In this document: one piece after another, positions 32,320 to 41,882 of the stretch | How the letters are laid out: each line of letters opens with the position of its first letter | How positions within the stretch are numbered: position 1 is the first letter of the stretch | Assembly: GCA_002503825.1 (NCBI GenBank) | Contig: DASP01000001.1 | Span: 124,001 to 188,000 of the forward strand | DNA: 64,000 bases | Direction of reading: 5' to 3' | Source of the DNA: Methanoregulaceae archaeon UBA467 | GTDB taxonomy: Archaea; Halobacteriota; Methanomicrobia; Methanomicrobiales; Methanospirillaceae | The notes under the pieces: generated by a model | What the model was told of the DNA's origin: nothing | Database searches by the model: none | Seen by the model: the letters and a program-made list of their open reading frames with translations, nothing else | Position numbers and translations under genes: made by a program

Positions 32320-34105
32320 ACTGGCCAGGAAACAGCGAAGTATAAGTGTAGCCGAATTTTTTGAAAAGAACAAGCATCTTCTCGGGTTTGATTCCCCGAC
32401 ACGGGGCATCATTACAACGATAAAGGAAGCAGTCGACAACGCCCTTGATGCCTGTGAGGAGGCCATGGTGCTTCCCGATATTTACATCGCTATAAAAAAG
32501 ATAAGCAGCGATGTCTACCGGATCATCGTGGAGGATAACGGACCGGGAATCGTACCCGACCAGATCCCGTTTGTCTTTGGTAAACTCCTTTATGGCTCCC
32601 GTTTCCACCAGATTAAGCAGAGCAGGGGACAACAGGGCATCGGCATCAGTGCCGCCGTGTTATATGCCCAGCTGACGACGGGGCTTCCAAGCACAATTAT
32701 TTCCCGCACAGGGCCTGAATCACGGGCATACCGGTTTGATATACAAATCAATATCGAGTCGAACGAGCCTGACGTGCTCGTGCGCGAAGAGACGGAGTGG
32801 GACCGGACGCACGGAACCCGTGTCCAGATCGAGTTCCGGAGCACTCTTGCAGCAAAAAAACGGCTTCTTGATTATCTGAAGTACACGTCGGTGGTCAATC
32901 CCCACGCCCGCATCAGGGTTGAACTTGATGATGAGTCCTTTACGTTCGAGCGGGTGAGTGACGAGGTCATCGAGTGTCCACAGCCTATCCAGCCCCACCC
33001 GCATGGCATCGAGATTGGCCACCTGAAACGGATGCTGGCCGCCTGTGACGCCCCACTCGAAGATTTTCTGATACAGGGCTTTTGCCGGGTGGGAAAAAAG
33101 ACCGCCGGCGAAATGTGCACACTTTCCGGCCTCTCACCGGATATCCCGGCGCGTTCCCTTTCATCCGATGAACAGAAACGCCTCATCGATGCAATGCAAA
33201 ACGTCAAGGTCCCTGCTCCCCCGACACTCCAGTGTCTCTCCCCCATCGGGGAGGACCTGATTACACAGGGCCTTGAAAAGGAATTCCAGATGGACTTTGT
33301 CAGGGCCCGCACCCGTTCGAGTTCTGTCTTTTCCGGCCACCCGTTTGTTGTGGAAGCAGCACTCGGATACGGCGGGAAACTCCCCGCTGAAGGGAACGCA
33401 CAAATTCTGCGGTTTGCCAACCGTGTCCCCCTCATTTACCAGCAGGGTGCATGCGCCATCACCGGCAGTATTTCTCAGATCAGCTGGAAAAATTACGGGA
33501 TATCACAGTCCGGGCTCCCGACCGGTCCGGTTCTTATTCTGGTTCATGTAGCCTCTACCAATGTACCGTTTACTTCGGAAAGCAAGGATGCAATCGCCTC
33601 AATTCCAGAAATTGAACGTGAAATAGTGCTCGCACTACAGGATCTCGGCCGGGATCTCAAGACCTATCTCTCCCGGCGCGATAAAAACCGGATACAGGAG
33701 GACAGGGCTCGTGCAGTGTGTGCAATTATTCCTGAACTGGCTGAAAAAGTAGCAGAGATTGTCGATATGCCGCTCCCTGATATCTCCCCTATCGAGGGGA
33801 GAATAATGAAGAAAGTAGTGGCAAAAAAAATGATCAGGGACGGAAAAGTCAGCATCGAGGTGAAAAATTATACCTCTCATCCTGAGACCATCAGCATTTA
33901 TAATACTTCACAGGACGGCGCAGGCGATGCAACAACTCCCCCCGACTTTGTAACAGAGCTGGATAATGAATATACAAAGGTCTGGAAAGTCCCGCTTGAG
34001 CCCGGATCGGTCTGGAGAGTTGATTACAGGGGTACAGGCGGGGGAACCCTGGAAATCAGGGGCATTGACGAGAAAAAAATTGTAGTGGTGGATGTGGATG
34101 TCTAA
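32303..34105 (+). CDS. top6B: DNA topoisomerase VI subunit B
   Basis: The GHKL-ATPase subunit of the type IIB topoisomerase that relaxes and decatenates archaeal DNA. Motifs are DNALDACEEA (N box), EDNGPGIV, KLLYGSRFHQIKQSRGQQGIGIS (ATP lid) and a transducer with an Ig-like C-terminal region; 600 residues is a usual length for euryarchaeal Top6B. The start is a GTG at 32303 (MALADELARKQRS), preceded by GAGGTGA. The gene overlaps hisS by 17 nt and top6A by 8 nt. Confidence 0.97.
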   Translation: MALADELARKQRSISVAEFFEKNKHLLGFDSPTRGIITTIKEAVDNALDACEEAMVLPDIYIAIKKISSDVYRIIVEDNGPGIVPDQIPFVFGKLLYGSRFHQIKQSRGQQGIGISAAVLYAQLTTGLPSTIISRTGPESRAYRFDIQINIESNEPDVLVREETEWDRTHGTRVQIEFRSTLAAKKRLLDYLKYTSVVNPHARIRVELDDESFTFERVSDEVIECPQPIQPHPHGIEIGHLKRMLAACDAPLEDFLIQGFCRVGKKTAGEMCTLSGLSPDIPARSLSSDEQKRLIDAMQNVKVPAPPTLQCLSPIGEDLITQGLEKEFQMDFVRARTRSSSVFSGHPFVVEAALGYGGKLPAEGNAQILRFANRVPLIYQQGACAITGSISQISWKNYGISQSGLPTGPVLILVHVASTNVPFTSESKDAIASIPEIEREIVLALQDLGRDLKTYLSRRDKNRIQEDRARAVCAIIPELAEKVAEIVDMPLPDISPIEGRIMKKVVAKKMIRDGKVSIEVKNYTSHPETISIYNTSQDGAGDATTPPDFVTELDNEYTKVWKVPLEPGSVWRVDYRGTGGGTLEIRGIDEKKIVVVDVDV

Positions 34106-35186
34106 AGAGGAACTCGACCGGACCGCAAAGCTGAGACTTATTGAAATTGCCAGGCGGTGGTACGACCAGATGGTAACAGGGGAAATTCCTTCGATATCCC
34201 TTCCAACCCGTACAAAACAGAATATCGAATATGACGACGAGGCCGAGGTCTGGAAATACGGTGACCGTGAAAGTGTCCGTTCAGCCGGAACTGCAAAAAG
34301 CGCCCTTCACCTCCTGAAGATGTCGTATGTAATCTGGTTTTTGAAAAAACAGATCCTTGAAAACCGTTCTTCGACCCTGAGAGAGTTGTATTATATCTCG
34401 GAAGGCTGGAAAAAGGCCAAGTTTTCTGCCCAGGACGAGAGTAACTTCCTTATCGAGGACCTGGAAATTCTCACCGACATGCAGAGGGAAGCATTTCATC
34501 TCAGGCCCGAAGAAGACGGCGCGACAATATTCGGCCCCCTGAAGCTCCGTGAACAGACCCGGAGAGGAGCACGTGATATCCACTGCCAGGACGACGTGGG
34601 GGAAGCAGGGTACCAGATCCCGAGCAATGTGGAAAACCTTGATTTCCTGGAGCACGATGCACGGTTTGTTATTGCAATCGAGACCGGCGGTATGTATGCC
34701 CGGCTCATTGAAAACGGTTTTGATGCAGAATACAATGCAGTCCTTATACACCTCAAAGGACAACCTGCACGCTCGACACGGCGTGTCCTCAACCGTATCA
34801 ATAATAAATTTGATGTTCCGGTTGTCGTCTTCACCGATGGCGATCCATGGTCGTACCGGATCTTCGCAAGCGTGGCATACGGCGCTATCAAAAGTGCTCA
34901 CATATCTGATCTCCTGGCAACTCCAAAGGCCCACTTCATCGGTGTGCAGCCAAGCGACATCCGCGATTATAACCTGCCGTCAGACCACCTGACCGAACGC
35001 GATGTTGCCGCACTCAACAGTGAACTGTCTGACCCGCGTTTTGCCACCGATTACTGGAAAGAACAGATACAACTCCAGCTGAAGATGAATTTAAAGTCAG
35101 AACAACAGGCATTTGCAGCAAAAGGTCTTGATTTTGTGACAAAGGAATACCTGCCCTCACGTCTGGCCGACCTGGGTATAATCTGA
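34098..35186 (+). CDS. top6A: DNA topoisomerase VI subunit A (Spo11-like)
   Basis: The DNA-cleaving subunit, 362 residues from the ATG at 34098. Tyr98/Tyr99 in TLRELYYISEGWKK lie at the catalytic-tyrosine position of the winged-helix domain. The Toprim domain has the acidic residues of VIAIETGGMYARLI and VFTDGDPWSYRI. GGTGGATG lies just before 34098; the in-frame ATG two codons upstream is less well placed. It completes the hisS-top6B-top6A operon. Confidence 0.96.
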   Translation: MSKEELDRTAKLRLIEIARRWYDQMVTGEIPSISLPTRTKQNIEYDDEAEVWKYGDRESVRSAGTAKSALHLLKMSYVIWFLKKQILENRSSTLRELYYISEGWKKAKFSAQDESNFLIEDLEILTDMQREAFHLRPEEDGATIFGPLKLREQTRRGARDIHCQDDVGEAGYQIPSNVENLDFLEHDARFVIAIETGGMYARLIENGFDAEYNAVLIHLKGQPARSTRRVLNRINNKFDVPVVVFTDGDPWSYRIFASVAYGAIKSAHISDLLATPKAHFIGVQPSDIRDYNLPSDHLTERDVAALNSELSDPRFATDYWKEQIQLQLKMNLKSEQQAFAAKGLDFVTKEYLPSRLADLGII

Positions 35187-35341
35187 CAGGTATAACAGAG
35201 TAACTGGCAGGGCGATACTTTTTTTCTGCGGTTATTACACGCCTTATTTTCTGATATTTTACTGGCCTGCCGGCAATGCCGGACACTGCCGGTTGATAAA
35301 CTGGTCCAAAGACAGGAAAACGAGGGGTTTGGCAGTTCAGC

Positions 35342-36541
35342 CTACACAAAGAACCTGAACATCACCCAGGCAATTATCAGCATCACTGCTGAATACTTCA
35401 GGCCGGCAACCGCACGGCCCTCACCCATCTGTCCCGCAACCAGCCCGGAAAAGATGCCCTGGATCATCGCGGCATGCGAGAAAAGGCGGGTGTAGAAGAA
35501 TATGTCAACATGACCCATAAACTGGCTTGCAGACGCTCCTGCAGCCGAAGCTGCACTGCCTGCCGATGCCATCGTGGTAAGGAACGTGCTCACAAGGATA
35601 AAAATAACAAAGACAAAGACAAGGAACGAAATTACAACGATTACAACGTAGATGAGCATATTGTTCCTTCTCTCGGACTGCAGCTGGACAAATTCATATG
35701 TATCTTTGGCTGCTGCCCTGAGAACCTCGCTCACATCTCCTCCCGCCCGGCTTGCCTTGGCAATAAGATCGATGCTCCTGTCAGTGAGAGGCGTCCCGAG
35801 TCGCTGCCTGAAACGGTTGATTGCATCGATAAATGTCGTGTTCCATGACATTTCATTGTCCATCCGCCTGATGTACGGAGTGAGCGTGCTGTACTCGCTC
35901 TGGGAAACGAGATGTATGGCATTCGGGAGGGTCATCCCGCTGTCATTCATACCGGCAAGATCACGGAAAAAATTAGGCAGGGCTTCTTCGAGGTGCCGTA
36001 CACGCTGCGTTTCACGTAAGTCGAGGATAGCAACAGGGAGGATCACAATCAGGATTGACAGTACGATCACATCGTCAATAACGGTAGAATTAAAAAGAAC
36101 GAAAATTCCATAATCCTTAATCATGAGAGCTGTCCCGAAAATAAACACAATCAGTGCCACAGGGATACATACAATTAAAATATTGATGGGTTTTTCAAGA
36201 ATAATCTTAAGGGGATGCCGCATCAGCCGGCCGATTCCGGTCTGGGCTGCATGGTAGTGCTCAAGTTTCTTTTCAATCTCCTGCTGCTCCTTTTCAAACG
36301 CCTGCAGTTCGACGGGCCCAAGGTCGACGGGAACTTTTTTTTCTCGTTTAAAGAGTCCTAACCGGCTTTTTGGCCCTTCTTTTTTTGTTTCCGACCACCC
36401 GGTTTTTGTTGCTGCCCATGTGCCCGGTTCTTTGCCAGGCGGCATACTTCCTCCCGCTGCAGCAGGAGCCGGACTCTGCGGGACCTCTTCGTCTTTGCCT
36501 TTTTTTGAGAGTGCTGTTTTGAATAAATCCCCGATTCCCAT
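35342..36541 (-). CDS. Type IV pilus/Tad-like membrane platform protein (TadC/FlaJ family)
   Basis: A 399-residue integral membrane protein of the GspF/TadC/FlaJ type. A cytosolic N-terminal part of about 115 residues is followed by TM helices near residues 120-145 and 155-180, then a GspF-type cytosolic helical domain with the LPNFFRDLAGMNDSGMTLPNAI segment, and TM helices near 300-330 and at the C terminus. It would form the inner-membrane ring on which the secretion ATPase drives pilin assembly. It is the last of three adjacent genes on the minus strand (ATPase, platform, platform). Confidence 0.9.
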   Translation of the reverse strand: MGIGDLFKTALSKKGKDEEVPQSPAPAAAGGSMPPGKEPGTWAATKTGWSETKKEGPKSRLGLFKREKKVPVDLGPVELQAFEKEQQEIEKKLEHYHAAQTGIGRLMRHPLKIILEKPINILIVCIPVALIVFIFGTALMIKDYGIFVLFNSTVIDDVIVLSILIVILPVAILDLRETQRVRHLEEALPNFFRDLAGMNDSGMTLPNAIHLVSQSEYSTLTPYIRRMDNEMSWNTTFIDAINRFRQRLGTPLTDRSIDLIAKASRAGGDVSEVLRAAAKDTYEFVQLQSERRNNMLIYVVIVVISFLVFVFVIFILVSTFLTTMASAGSAASAAGASASQFMGHVDIFFYTRLFSHAAMIQGIFSGLVAGQMGEGRAVAGLKYSAVMLIIAWVMFRFFV

Positions 36542-36545
36542 GATT

Positions 36546-37469
36546 TCACGTCTCCGGCGTCATCGAGCTGATCAGAATTACAAACATTATGCTCCCGAAC
36601 GGGATCATCATGTAAATGATGATATAAAGGAAGAACGGCTGGGACTGGCGACTTAAAATGGACATGATGGACTGCAGAATAATGAGAAACAGCGGTCCTG
36701 CAACCATGGCTGTCACGTATGACTCTGCGATAAGTCCCAGCGTGTCAAGGAAGAGTTTCTGCGTCTGTCGGTTTTCCAGGGCATACTGGTCGGCCTTTGT
36801 CCTGAAATAATCTGTAAGGTTGCTACCGCTCGATATACACCCCATGGAGCCCTGCAGGAATTCCTTCATTCTCATACTCGGGGTGGTTGCAGAAATCAGC
36901 CTGAGCGCATCGATAAGATCGCGCCCGAAAAGGTCAATTTCAAGGGCAATATAACGTGCTTCCGTAGCGCTTTCCCCGTAAATGGGACTGCCTGCGAGCT
37001 GCCGGAACACTTCGGCAGGTGGAATTCCCGCCGTTGACATGGCAGTGATGTAATTGATGGCGTAGGGAAGGGTTGCATCAATATTACGTCTCCTGTTCCC
37101 TGCCACAACTGAAGGGTAGACAAGGAAAATTATGAAGGTTATCCCTCCGAACACTGCAAATGAGATGATTATCGCGAGCAGCGTACCGATAAAAAGGCTG
37201 TACTCGGAGATGACAAACATAAATTCAGGTACTGCACCGTGGTAGATTATCAGGGAGGGAAGGTTAAAAATAAATGTCAGAAATCCAAGGGCGACTGCTG
37301 AACAGATGCCTGCAATGAATGAGCTTACGTAGGCTGTCGAGATATAAACCTCAAACGGCACTTTCATCCTTGCAGAAAGAAGGTCGTTTCGAAGCTCTGC
37401 ATACTTTTCCCTCTTCTTTTTAACCCTGTTTCCGAAAAGACGGAAGCAGAACCGCTCGTAACTATTCAT
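36546..37469 (-). CDS. Type IV pilus/Tad-like membrane platform protein (second copy)
   Basis: A 307-residue TadC/FlaJ-family protein with the same build as its neighbour: TM helices near 45-95 and 270-300, and the cytosolic domain LPYAINYITAMSTAGIPPAEVFRQL and GREDLIDAL-type segment FGRDLIDALRLIS. Two adjacent platform genes suggest a heteromeric ring, as in Tad systems (TadB and TadC). Four bases separate it from the next gene and it overlaps the ATPase gene by 8 nt. Confidence 0.9.
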   Translation of the reverse strand: MNSYERFCFRLFGNRVKKKREKYAELRNDLLSARMKVPFEVYISTAYVSSFIAGICSAVALGFLTFIFNLPSLIIYHGAVPEFMFVISEYSLFIGTLLAIIISFAVFGGITFIIFLVYPSVVAGNRRRNIDATLPYAINYITAMSTAGIPPAEVFRQLAGSPIYGESATEARYIALEIDLFGRDLIDALRLISATTPSMRMKEFLQGSMGCISSGSNLTDYFRTKADQYALENRQTQKLFLDTLGLIAESYVTAMVAGPLFLIILQSIMSILSRQSQPFFLYIIIYMMIPFGSIMFVILISSMTPET

Positions 37470-39855
37470 ACAGGTCAGCTCTCACCTTTTCCATCACCTG
37501 TGCCGGGTCGCGGTAATACTGGATCAGGATGTTACTTACATCCCGGTAATTCCGCAGCTTTTTTATTCTCATCCATTCAAGGACCTCCTGTCTCATCTTG
37601 AGCTCTTCACGCATTCGTGCCTCGTCCCACCCTTTTTCTTCCATAATTTCTTCAAGAATAAAGGATTTTCCTGAATAAGTAATCTCATCGGTTGCAGGAT
37701 GCCATTTAAAGACTTCGTTTGTAATAAGCTCGTTTGTCCTTGGATCGATATCAAGAATCTCGATAAGCTGCTTGTTTCTTCTTATTCTCTGTCCGCCAAC
37801 CCTCGCCTGGACCTGTACCGATACCAGATCAAGTGCCGAAAGCATATTCCTCGGAACATTGAGCGGTGGATTTTCGAGACGGTGGACAATGCTGGCCACG
37901 GAATCTGCATGTATGGTGGAGTACGTGATATGCCCGGTACTCATAGCCTGGAAAAGCGTCAGGGCTTCACGACCCCTGACTTCTCCGACGATGATATATT
38001 CGGGACGCTGCCTCATCGCGGCCTTGAGCAGCTCGTACATATCTATCTCGCCCTTTCCGCCGGTATCAAACGATGCACGTGTAACGCTCGGAATCCAGTT
38101 CGGATGGGGCAGTTTCAATTCACGGGTATCTTCGAGGGTGACGATTTTTGCCAGCGGCGGTATAAAGAGGGAGATCGCGTTTAAGGACGTTGTCTTCCCT
38201 GATGCAGTTCCGCCTGCAAAAATGCATGATTTTCCCCCTTCAACTGCAAGCCAGAGAAATGCAATGGAGAGTGGCGAGAATGTCGACCACTCGATGAGGT
38301 CGGTCGGGGTGATCGGTTCGTCACGGAATTTCCTGATGGTGAAGGTTGACCCGTGTGCCGTGACCTCCTGCCCGAGGGTCATCTGGATACGTGAACCGTC
38401 GCTCATGGTGGCATCAAGGATCGGTTCAGCAATGGAGATGTATTTCCCTGATTTCTGGGCAAGCTTTGTCACAAAAGAGTCTAGATCGCCTGCATTTTTA
38501 TACAACAGGTTTGTCCGCATCGATTCATACCGGGAATGGTACACGAATAAACTGCTGTTCACACCGTCACAGGAGATATCCTCGATATATTTGTCGTGCA
38601 TTACCGGATCGACCATTCCATTGCCAAGGAATTCCTTGTACATATTATAGAGGATCTTCTCCCGCTGAAGGGGTGTCAGGTGGATGCCATAATCGGATAT
38701 TATTTCATCTGTTACATTTTTAAGAGTTTTTTTGGCAATTTCCTCGATAATATCCTGGGTATTGACATCCAGCCGTTCAAATATCCTCTCTTTGATCTCC
38801 CTGAACAGGTCTTCTTCAGCTGGTGAGAGTGAAGGCTCGATCACTTCGTATGTATATTCATGAGTGGCATGGTCATAGGTAATCCTGACATAAGCATAGG
38901 GTTCGTTGACAGGATACATCTCTATCTCTTCCACACCAGGGCGCGGTTTCATTACCAGATTAACAATCGGGCCGTGAATTTTTCGGTTGTATTCCACCGG
39001 TTCGTGCCGGATTACATTGAAGAGGTTCAGTTTGCTCAAAAATCCTGCTTTTTCCGATTCTGCGGCTTCTACACCTGCAGCATCCAGGGCTATGTCTTTT
39101 ATTCCGGTATGCGAGATATCATCAGACCAGTCGGATTCTTTCCTGCCCGCCGGTGCGCCGGCCTCGTTCATATCGAAAATGTTGGTCCTGTGGCGTATCT
39201 TCAGTTCATCAATCTCGAATGTCGCACCTTTCGGCAGTATAAGACCTGAAAGGTCATTGATCTGGTCAATCGTAACAACTGCGTCCTCGGGTTGTTTAAT
39301 TCCTTCCGACCAGACCGTTTTCTTTGCGGGCTGGAATTTTGGTCGTGAATGAGCAGCTGCAGCATCACCGGAATCGTCAACCAGACCGGTTTCTTCAGAG
39401 GTTCCGATAAATTCTTCCTGGTCCGGAGACGGTGCGGGCACGGGCGCGGGTGCACGGCTGGTTACATACCCGCTTTCATCCCTCTCTCCGGCCTTTTCCC
39501 GGGAATACGTGTCTTTTTCAGATAACTCCGGTTTCCCTTCACGTACCCTGCCCCCACCGGTCCGCAGGTCCTTAGTTCCGGCAACCGGCGCGGCAGTGAT
39601 GGCATTTTCGACCCCTGCAAAAAGCTGATCCTTATCAGGACGTGCCCGGACCTCTGCCGGAAGATCAGAGGGTTTCTCGCTTTTAAGCCCTATTTTCCTG
39701 ATGAGTTCGTCCAGACCCTCCTCTTTTCCCAATGGTCCCGGGATCTCCGTGTGAGAGAGTCCGGTCTGGTCCGGCACGTCCGGGGGAACCTCTTCTTTAT
39801 CTTTTTTCCCAAAAAGTTTCCGGAGAGAAGACTTTTTCCCGTTTTCTTTTGCCAT
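37462..39855 (-). CDS. Type II/IV secretion system ATPase (TadA/GspE-like) with long N-terminal extension
   Basis: A 797-residue secretion ATPase. The Walker A GGTASGKTT is near 548-556, the aspartate box LEDTRELKLPHPNW follows, and the Walker B and histidine boxes are in IIVGEVRGREALTLFQAMSTGHITYSTIHA. About 280 residues at the N terminus are low-complexity and acidic, with no homology I can see, followed by an N1 domain. Such an extension is longer than usual for archaellum FlaI. The ATG at 39855 is preferred to 39864 because GGAGATGA lies 5 nt before it. No pilin gene is in the window. Confidence 0.92.
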   Translation of the reverse strand: MAKENGKKSSLRKLFGKKDKEEVPPDVPDQTGLSHTEIPGPLGKEEGLDELIRKIGLKSEKPSDLPAEVRARPDKDQLFAGVENAITAAPVAGTKDLRTGGGRVREGKPELSEKDTYSREKAGERDESGYVTSRAPAPVPAPSPDQEEFIGTSEETGLVDDSGDAAAAHSRPKFQPAKKTVWSEGIKQPEDAVVTIDQINDLSGLILPKGATFEIDELKIRHRTNIFDMNEAGAPAGRKESDWSDDISHTGIKDIALDAAGVEAAESEKAGFLSKLNLFNVIRHEPVEYNRKIHGPIVNLVMKPRPGVEEIEMYPVNEPYAYVRITYDHATHEYTYEVIEPSLSPAEEDLFREIKERIFERLDVNTQDIIEEIAKKTLKNVTDEIISDYGIHLTPLQREKILYNMYKEFLGNGMVDPVMHDKYIEDISCDGVNSSLFVYHSRYESMRTNLLYKNAGDLDSFVTKLAQKSGKYISIAEPILDATMSDGSRIQMTLGQEVTAHGSTFTIRKFRDEPITPTDLIEWSTFSPLSIAFLWLAVEGGKSCIFAGGTASGKTTSLNAISLFIPPLAKIVTLEDTRELKLPHPNWIPSVTRASFDTGGKGEIDMYELLKAAMRQRPEYIIVGEVRGREALTLFQAMSTGHITYSTIHADSVASIVHRLENPPLNVPRNMLSALDLVSVQVQARVGGQRIRRNKQLIEILDIDPRTNELITNEVFKWHPATDEITYSGKSFILEEIMEEKGWDEARMREELKMRQEVLEWMRIKKLRNYRDVSNILIQYYRDPAQVMEKVRADLYE

Positions 39856-39955
39856 CCTTTTCATCTCCGAATTTCATCTGTACACATGGTGCCCGAATTA
39901 TCCCGCTTGTTTCCCCGGGATATCCCGGAGAGGTGACCTGGTTCTGCCGGTCACC

Positions 39956-40648
39956 TTACTCTGCCTCCTCACGAATATTTTTTAATGCAAGTCGTATCAA
40001 TCCAAGATTTGCATCACCAGTTGTAAGAAGACAAAGGTATAGATCCCCGTATGGGGCTATAAGGCATTTATTTTCTCCGGTCTCCAGGAGAATCTGGTCG
40101 AGCAGGCCTATCTTCAGGTCACGGGCAATCTTCATTCCGGCCCTGAGAAAATCCTCAGCCATGGCTGCAACCTCTTCAAAATCAGCTTTTCCGAATGACT
40201 GGACTGCAAATCCCTCGAAAAACGCGGAAACCGCTATAACCCCCGGCTGCCTCATAAGGTTTTTTAACTTGCTCTCATCGAGCAGGTTCTCTATACGGCG
40301 ACTCTTTTCATCTGCACGGTTTTCCAGCAGCAGGTCATGACTGGAACAGAGATCACTTGCTTCTTTGAACTCGTCAGGAGTATATTCCCGAAGGGCAAAA
40401 ACCGGAATATCATCCTGATTTTCGGCCTGCCATCCCCTCATTTGTGCAAGGGCCTCTTTTCCCCTGAATATCACACCGGATTTCTGAAAGCAGGCTGCGG
40501 AAAGCTTTCCTTTTTCGGTGAGGATAAACCCTTCCCCTGCACCTGTTTTTATCTCTATAAGTCCTGCAAAACTCAGAAGATACTGCAGGGAGTCGTCCTG
40601 AAGCGGGTTGTCTATGTTTCCCAAATCTTTCCCTTGAGGCAGAAACAT
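39956..40648 (-). CDS. Roadblock-like protein with N-terminal winged-helix-like part
   Basis: A 230-residue protein. Its last 100 residues (MRQPGVIAVSAFFEGFAVQSFGKADFEEVAAMAEDFLRAGMKIA and onward to LCLLTTGDANLGLIRLALK) match the roadblock/LC7 fold, a family that binds small GTPases or platforms. The first 130 residues contain a short winged-helix-like stretch (LSFAGLIEIKTGAGEGFILTEKGKL) and a charged helix. It lies between the secretion ATPase and another roadblock protein on the same strand, 2 nt from the latter. Confidence 0.75.
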   Translation of the reverse strand: MFLPQGKDLGNIDNPLQDDSLQYLLSFAGLIEIKTGAGEGFILTEKGKLSAACFQKSGVIFRGKEALAQMRGWQAENQDDIPVFALREYTPDEFKEASDLCSSHDLLLENRADEKSRRIENLLDESKLKNLMRQPGVIAVSAFFEGFAVQSFGKADFEEVAAMAEDFLRAGMKIARDLKIGLLDQILLETGENKCLIAPYGDLYLCLLTTGDANLGLIRLALKNIREEAE

Positions 40649-40650
40649 GA

Positions 40651-40998
40651 TTAAAGCGCTGCAACGAGGCGTTCTTTATTTTTCTTCAGCTCATAACGAA
40701 TTCTTCCAACATTTGCAACATTTTCTGCAACGATGGCAATGAGCTCATCTGCAGAGAGCGGAGACATAATAATCGGGCCCTTCTCAAGTTCTACCAGCAT
40801 CTGTTTTAATTCGCCCTTTCCCAGCTCCTTTCCCATGGCCTCAGATGTACCCATACCTGTTGAAGCCATGGCACCGAGAGCGTCAATGTCCATTTTACCC
40901 GATACTGCGCTCTCAATAACAAATCCGTCCCGTCCAACAACGACAGCAGCGGACACTCCTTCAATTTTTAAAAATTCTCCGAGAATCTGTTTCAACAT
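40651..40998 (-). CDS. Roadblock/LC7-domain protein
   Basis: A single-domain protein of 115 residues: MLKQILGEFLKIEGVSAAVVVGRDGFVIES, then LGAMASTGMGTSEAMGKEL, PIIMSPLSADELIAIVAENVANVGRIRYEL. This is the MglB/roadblock pattern. In bacteria MglB is a GTPase activator of polarity protein MglA; in archaea the partner is unknown. It is immediately upstream of the longer roadblock protein. GAAGGTGGCA precedes the ATG, and a TATA-like TTTATATATTTCC (minus strand) lies near 41031-41043. Confidence 0.9.
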   Translation of the reverse strand: MLKQILGEFLKIEGVSAAVVVGRDGFVIESAVSGKMDIDALGAMASTGMGTSEAMGKELGKGELKQMLVELEKGPIIMSPLSADELIAIVAENVANVGRIRYELKKNKERLVAAL

Positions 40999-41175
40999 TA
41001 TCTGCCACCTTCATATAAAGGAATCTTTCTGGAAATATATAAATAAAAATGTTTGCAAGCGTAAGTTACAAAAAGGTCAGGAAAATTTCGGGAAGGCATC
41101 CGAAAAATAAGAATTTTTTGGAAAATTGGATTTCATGCAGTAAAATTATTAGAAGAGGCAACATTATGATAATTG
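40999..41175. promoter_or_regulatory. Divergent promoter region between the roadblock and DUF2226-like genes
   Basis: Minus strand: TATA-like TTTATATATTTCC near 41031-41043 and GAAGGTGGCA before the roadblock ATG (40998). Plus strand: TAAAATTATTAG, centred about 41147, is 29 nt before the DUF2226-like ATG at 41176, so that message could be leaderless. The core is rich in A/T. No operator-like repeat noticed. Confidence 0.45.
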
Positions 41176-41871
41176 ATGCAGCTTCCCAGGGGAACATTCA
41201 GGGCCCTTAAAAAAGGCGTGAGCATCCAACAGCTTCTGCTTGAGATGAAATCAAGCGGGTTTTCGGGATATTGTAATATTTCCGGGATGAAAATCCCGGT
41301 GTCGCTGGTGCTGAAGAACGGGAAGGTGCTGCTTGCAACATATAACGATCTTACCGGGGAGGATGCATGGAAAGCCGTCCTCTCCATCCTTGAAGCCGAG
41401 GGCGAAGCCGAACTATCGGATCTTACTGAAGCCCAGATCCAGCTTTCAATAGAATTCAACGCCCGTGCAGTTGTGCGTGACGGGGACATACGGCTGCCGC
41501 AGGGATCCGCGGTGATACCGGATAAAGAGAAAACCGTTCCCAAAAAGAAGGCAGAAATTTCGTCACAGCGAAGCCCGGCACGACGGCGTGAGCCTGACAC
41601 GATAGTTCCAGGGAAGAAGACTGATAATCTTGCCGCGGTTGAGAGTGTATCAGCTACTAAAAAACCAGAACCCGGGCAGGTAAGCCCGGCTGGTGCCTCT
41701 GGCAGTCCCGATGACTATGAAGATGACGATGAAAGGCTCATTTATGAAGATTTAAAAGTATTTGATGAAATGGATCTCGAAAGTATGTCAGAAAAGATAC
41801 GCGCAAATTGCAGGATAATGGTTGAGAAACTTAATCTTGAACACCTTCTCGAGCGGGACGACAAGAACTAG
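41176..41871 (+). CDS. DUF2226/PATAN-like protein
   Basis: A protein of 231 residues. The N-terminal 110 residues (LPRGTFRALKKGVS, GFSGYCNISG, LVLKNGKVLLATYNDLTGEDAW, AELSDLTEAQIQLSIEFN) match the DUF2226 family and resemble the PATAN/DUF4388 fold, found with bacterial gliding and signalling proteins. The rest is a charged linker and a short C-terminal helix (YEDLKVFDEMDLESMSEKIRANCR). TTG precedes the ATG in frame, but ATG 41176 is the likely start. Begins a four-gene plus-strand set ending in MinD and its small partner. Confidence 0.78.
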   Translation: MQLPRGTFRALKKGVSIQQLLLEMKSSGFSGYCNISGMKIPVSLVLKNGKVLLATYNDLTGEDAWKAVLSILEAEGEAELSDLTEAQIQLSIEFNARAVVRDGDIRLPQGSAVIPDKEKTVPKKKAEISSQRSPARRREPDTIVPGKKTDNLAAVESVSATKKPEPGQVSPAGASGSPDDYEDDDERLIYEDLKVFDEMDLESMSEKIRANCRIMVEKLNLEHLLERDDKN

Positions 41872-41882
41872 GATGACAGAGT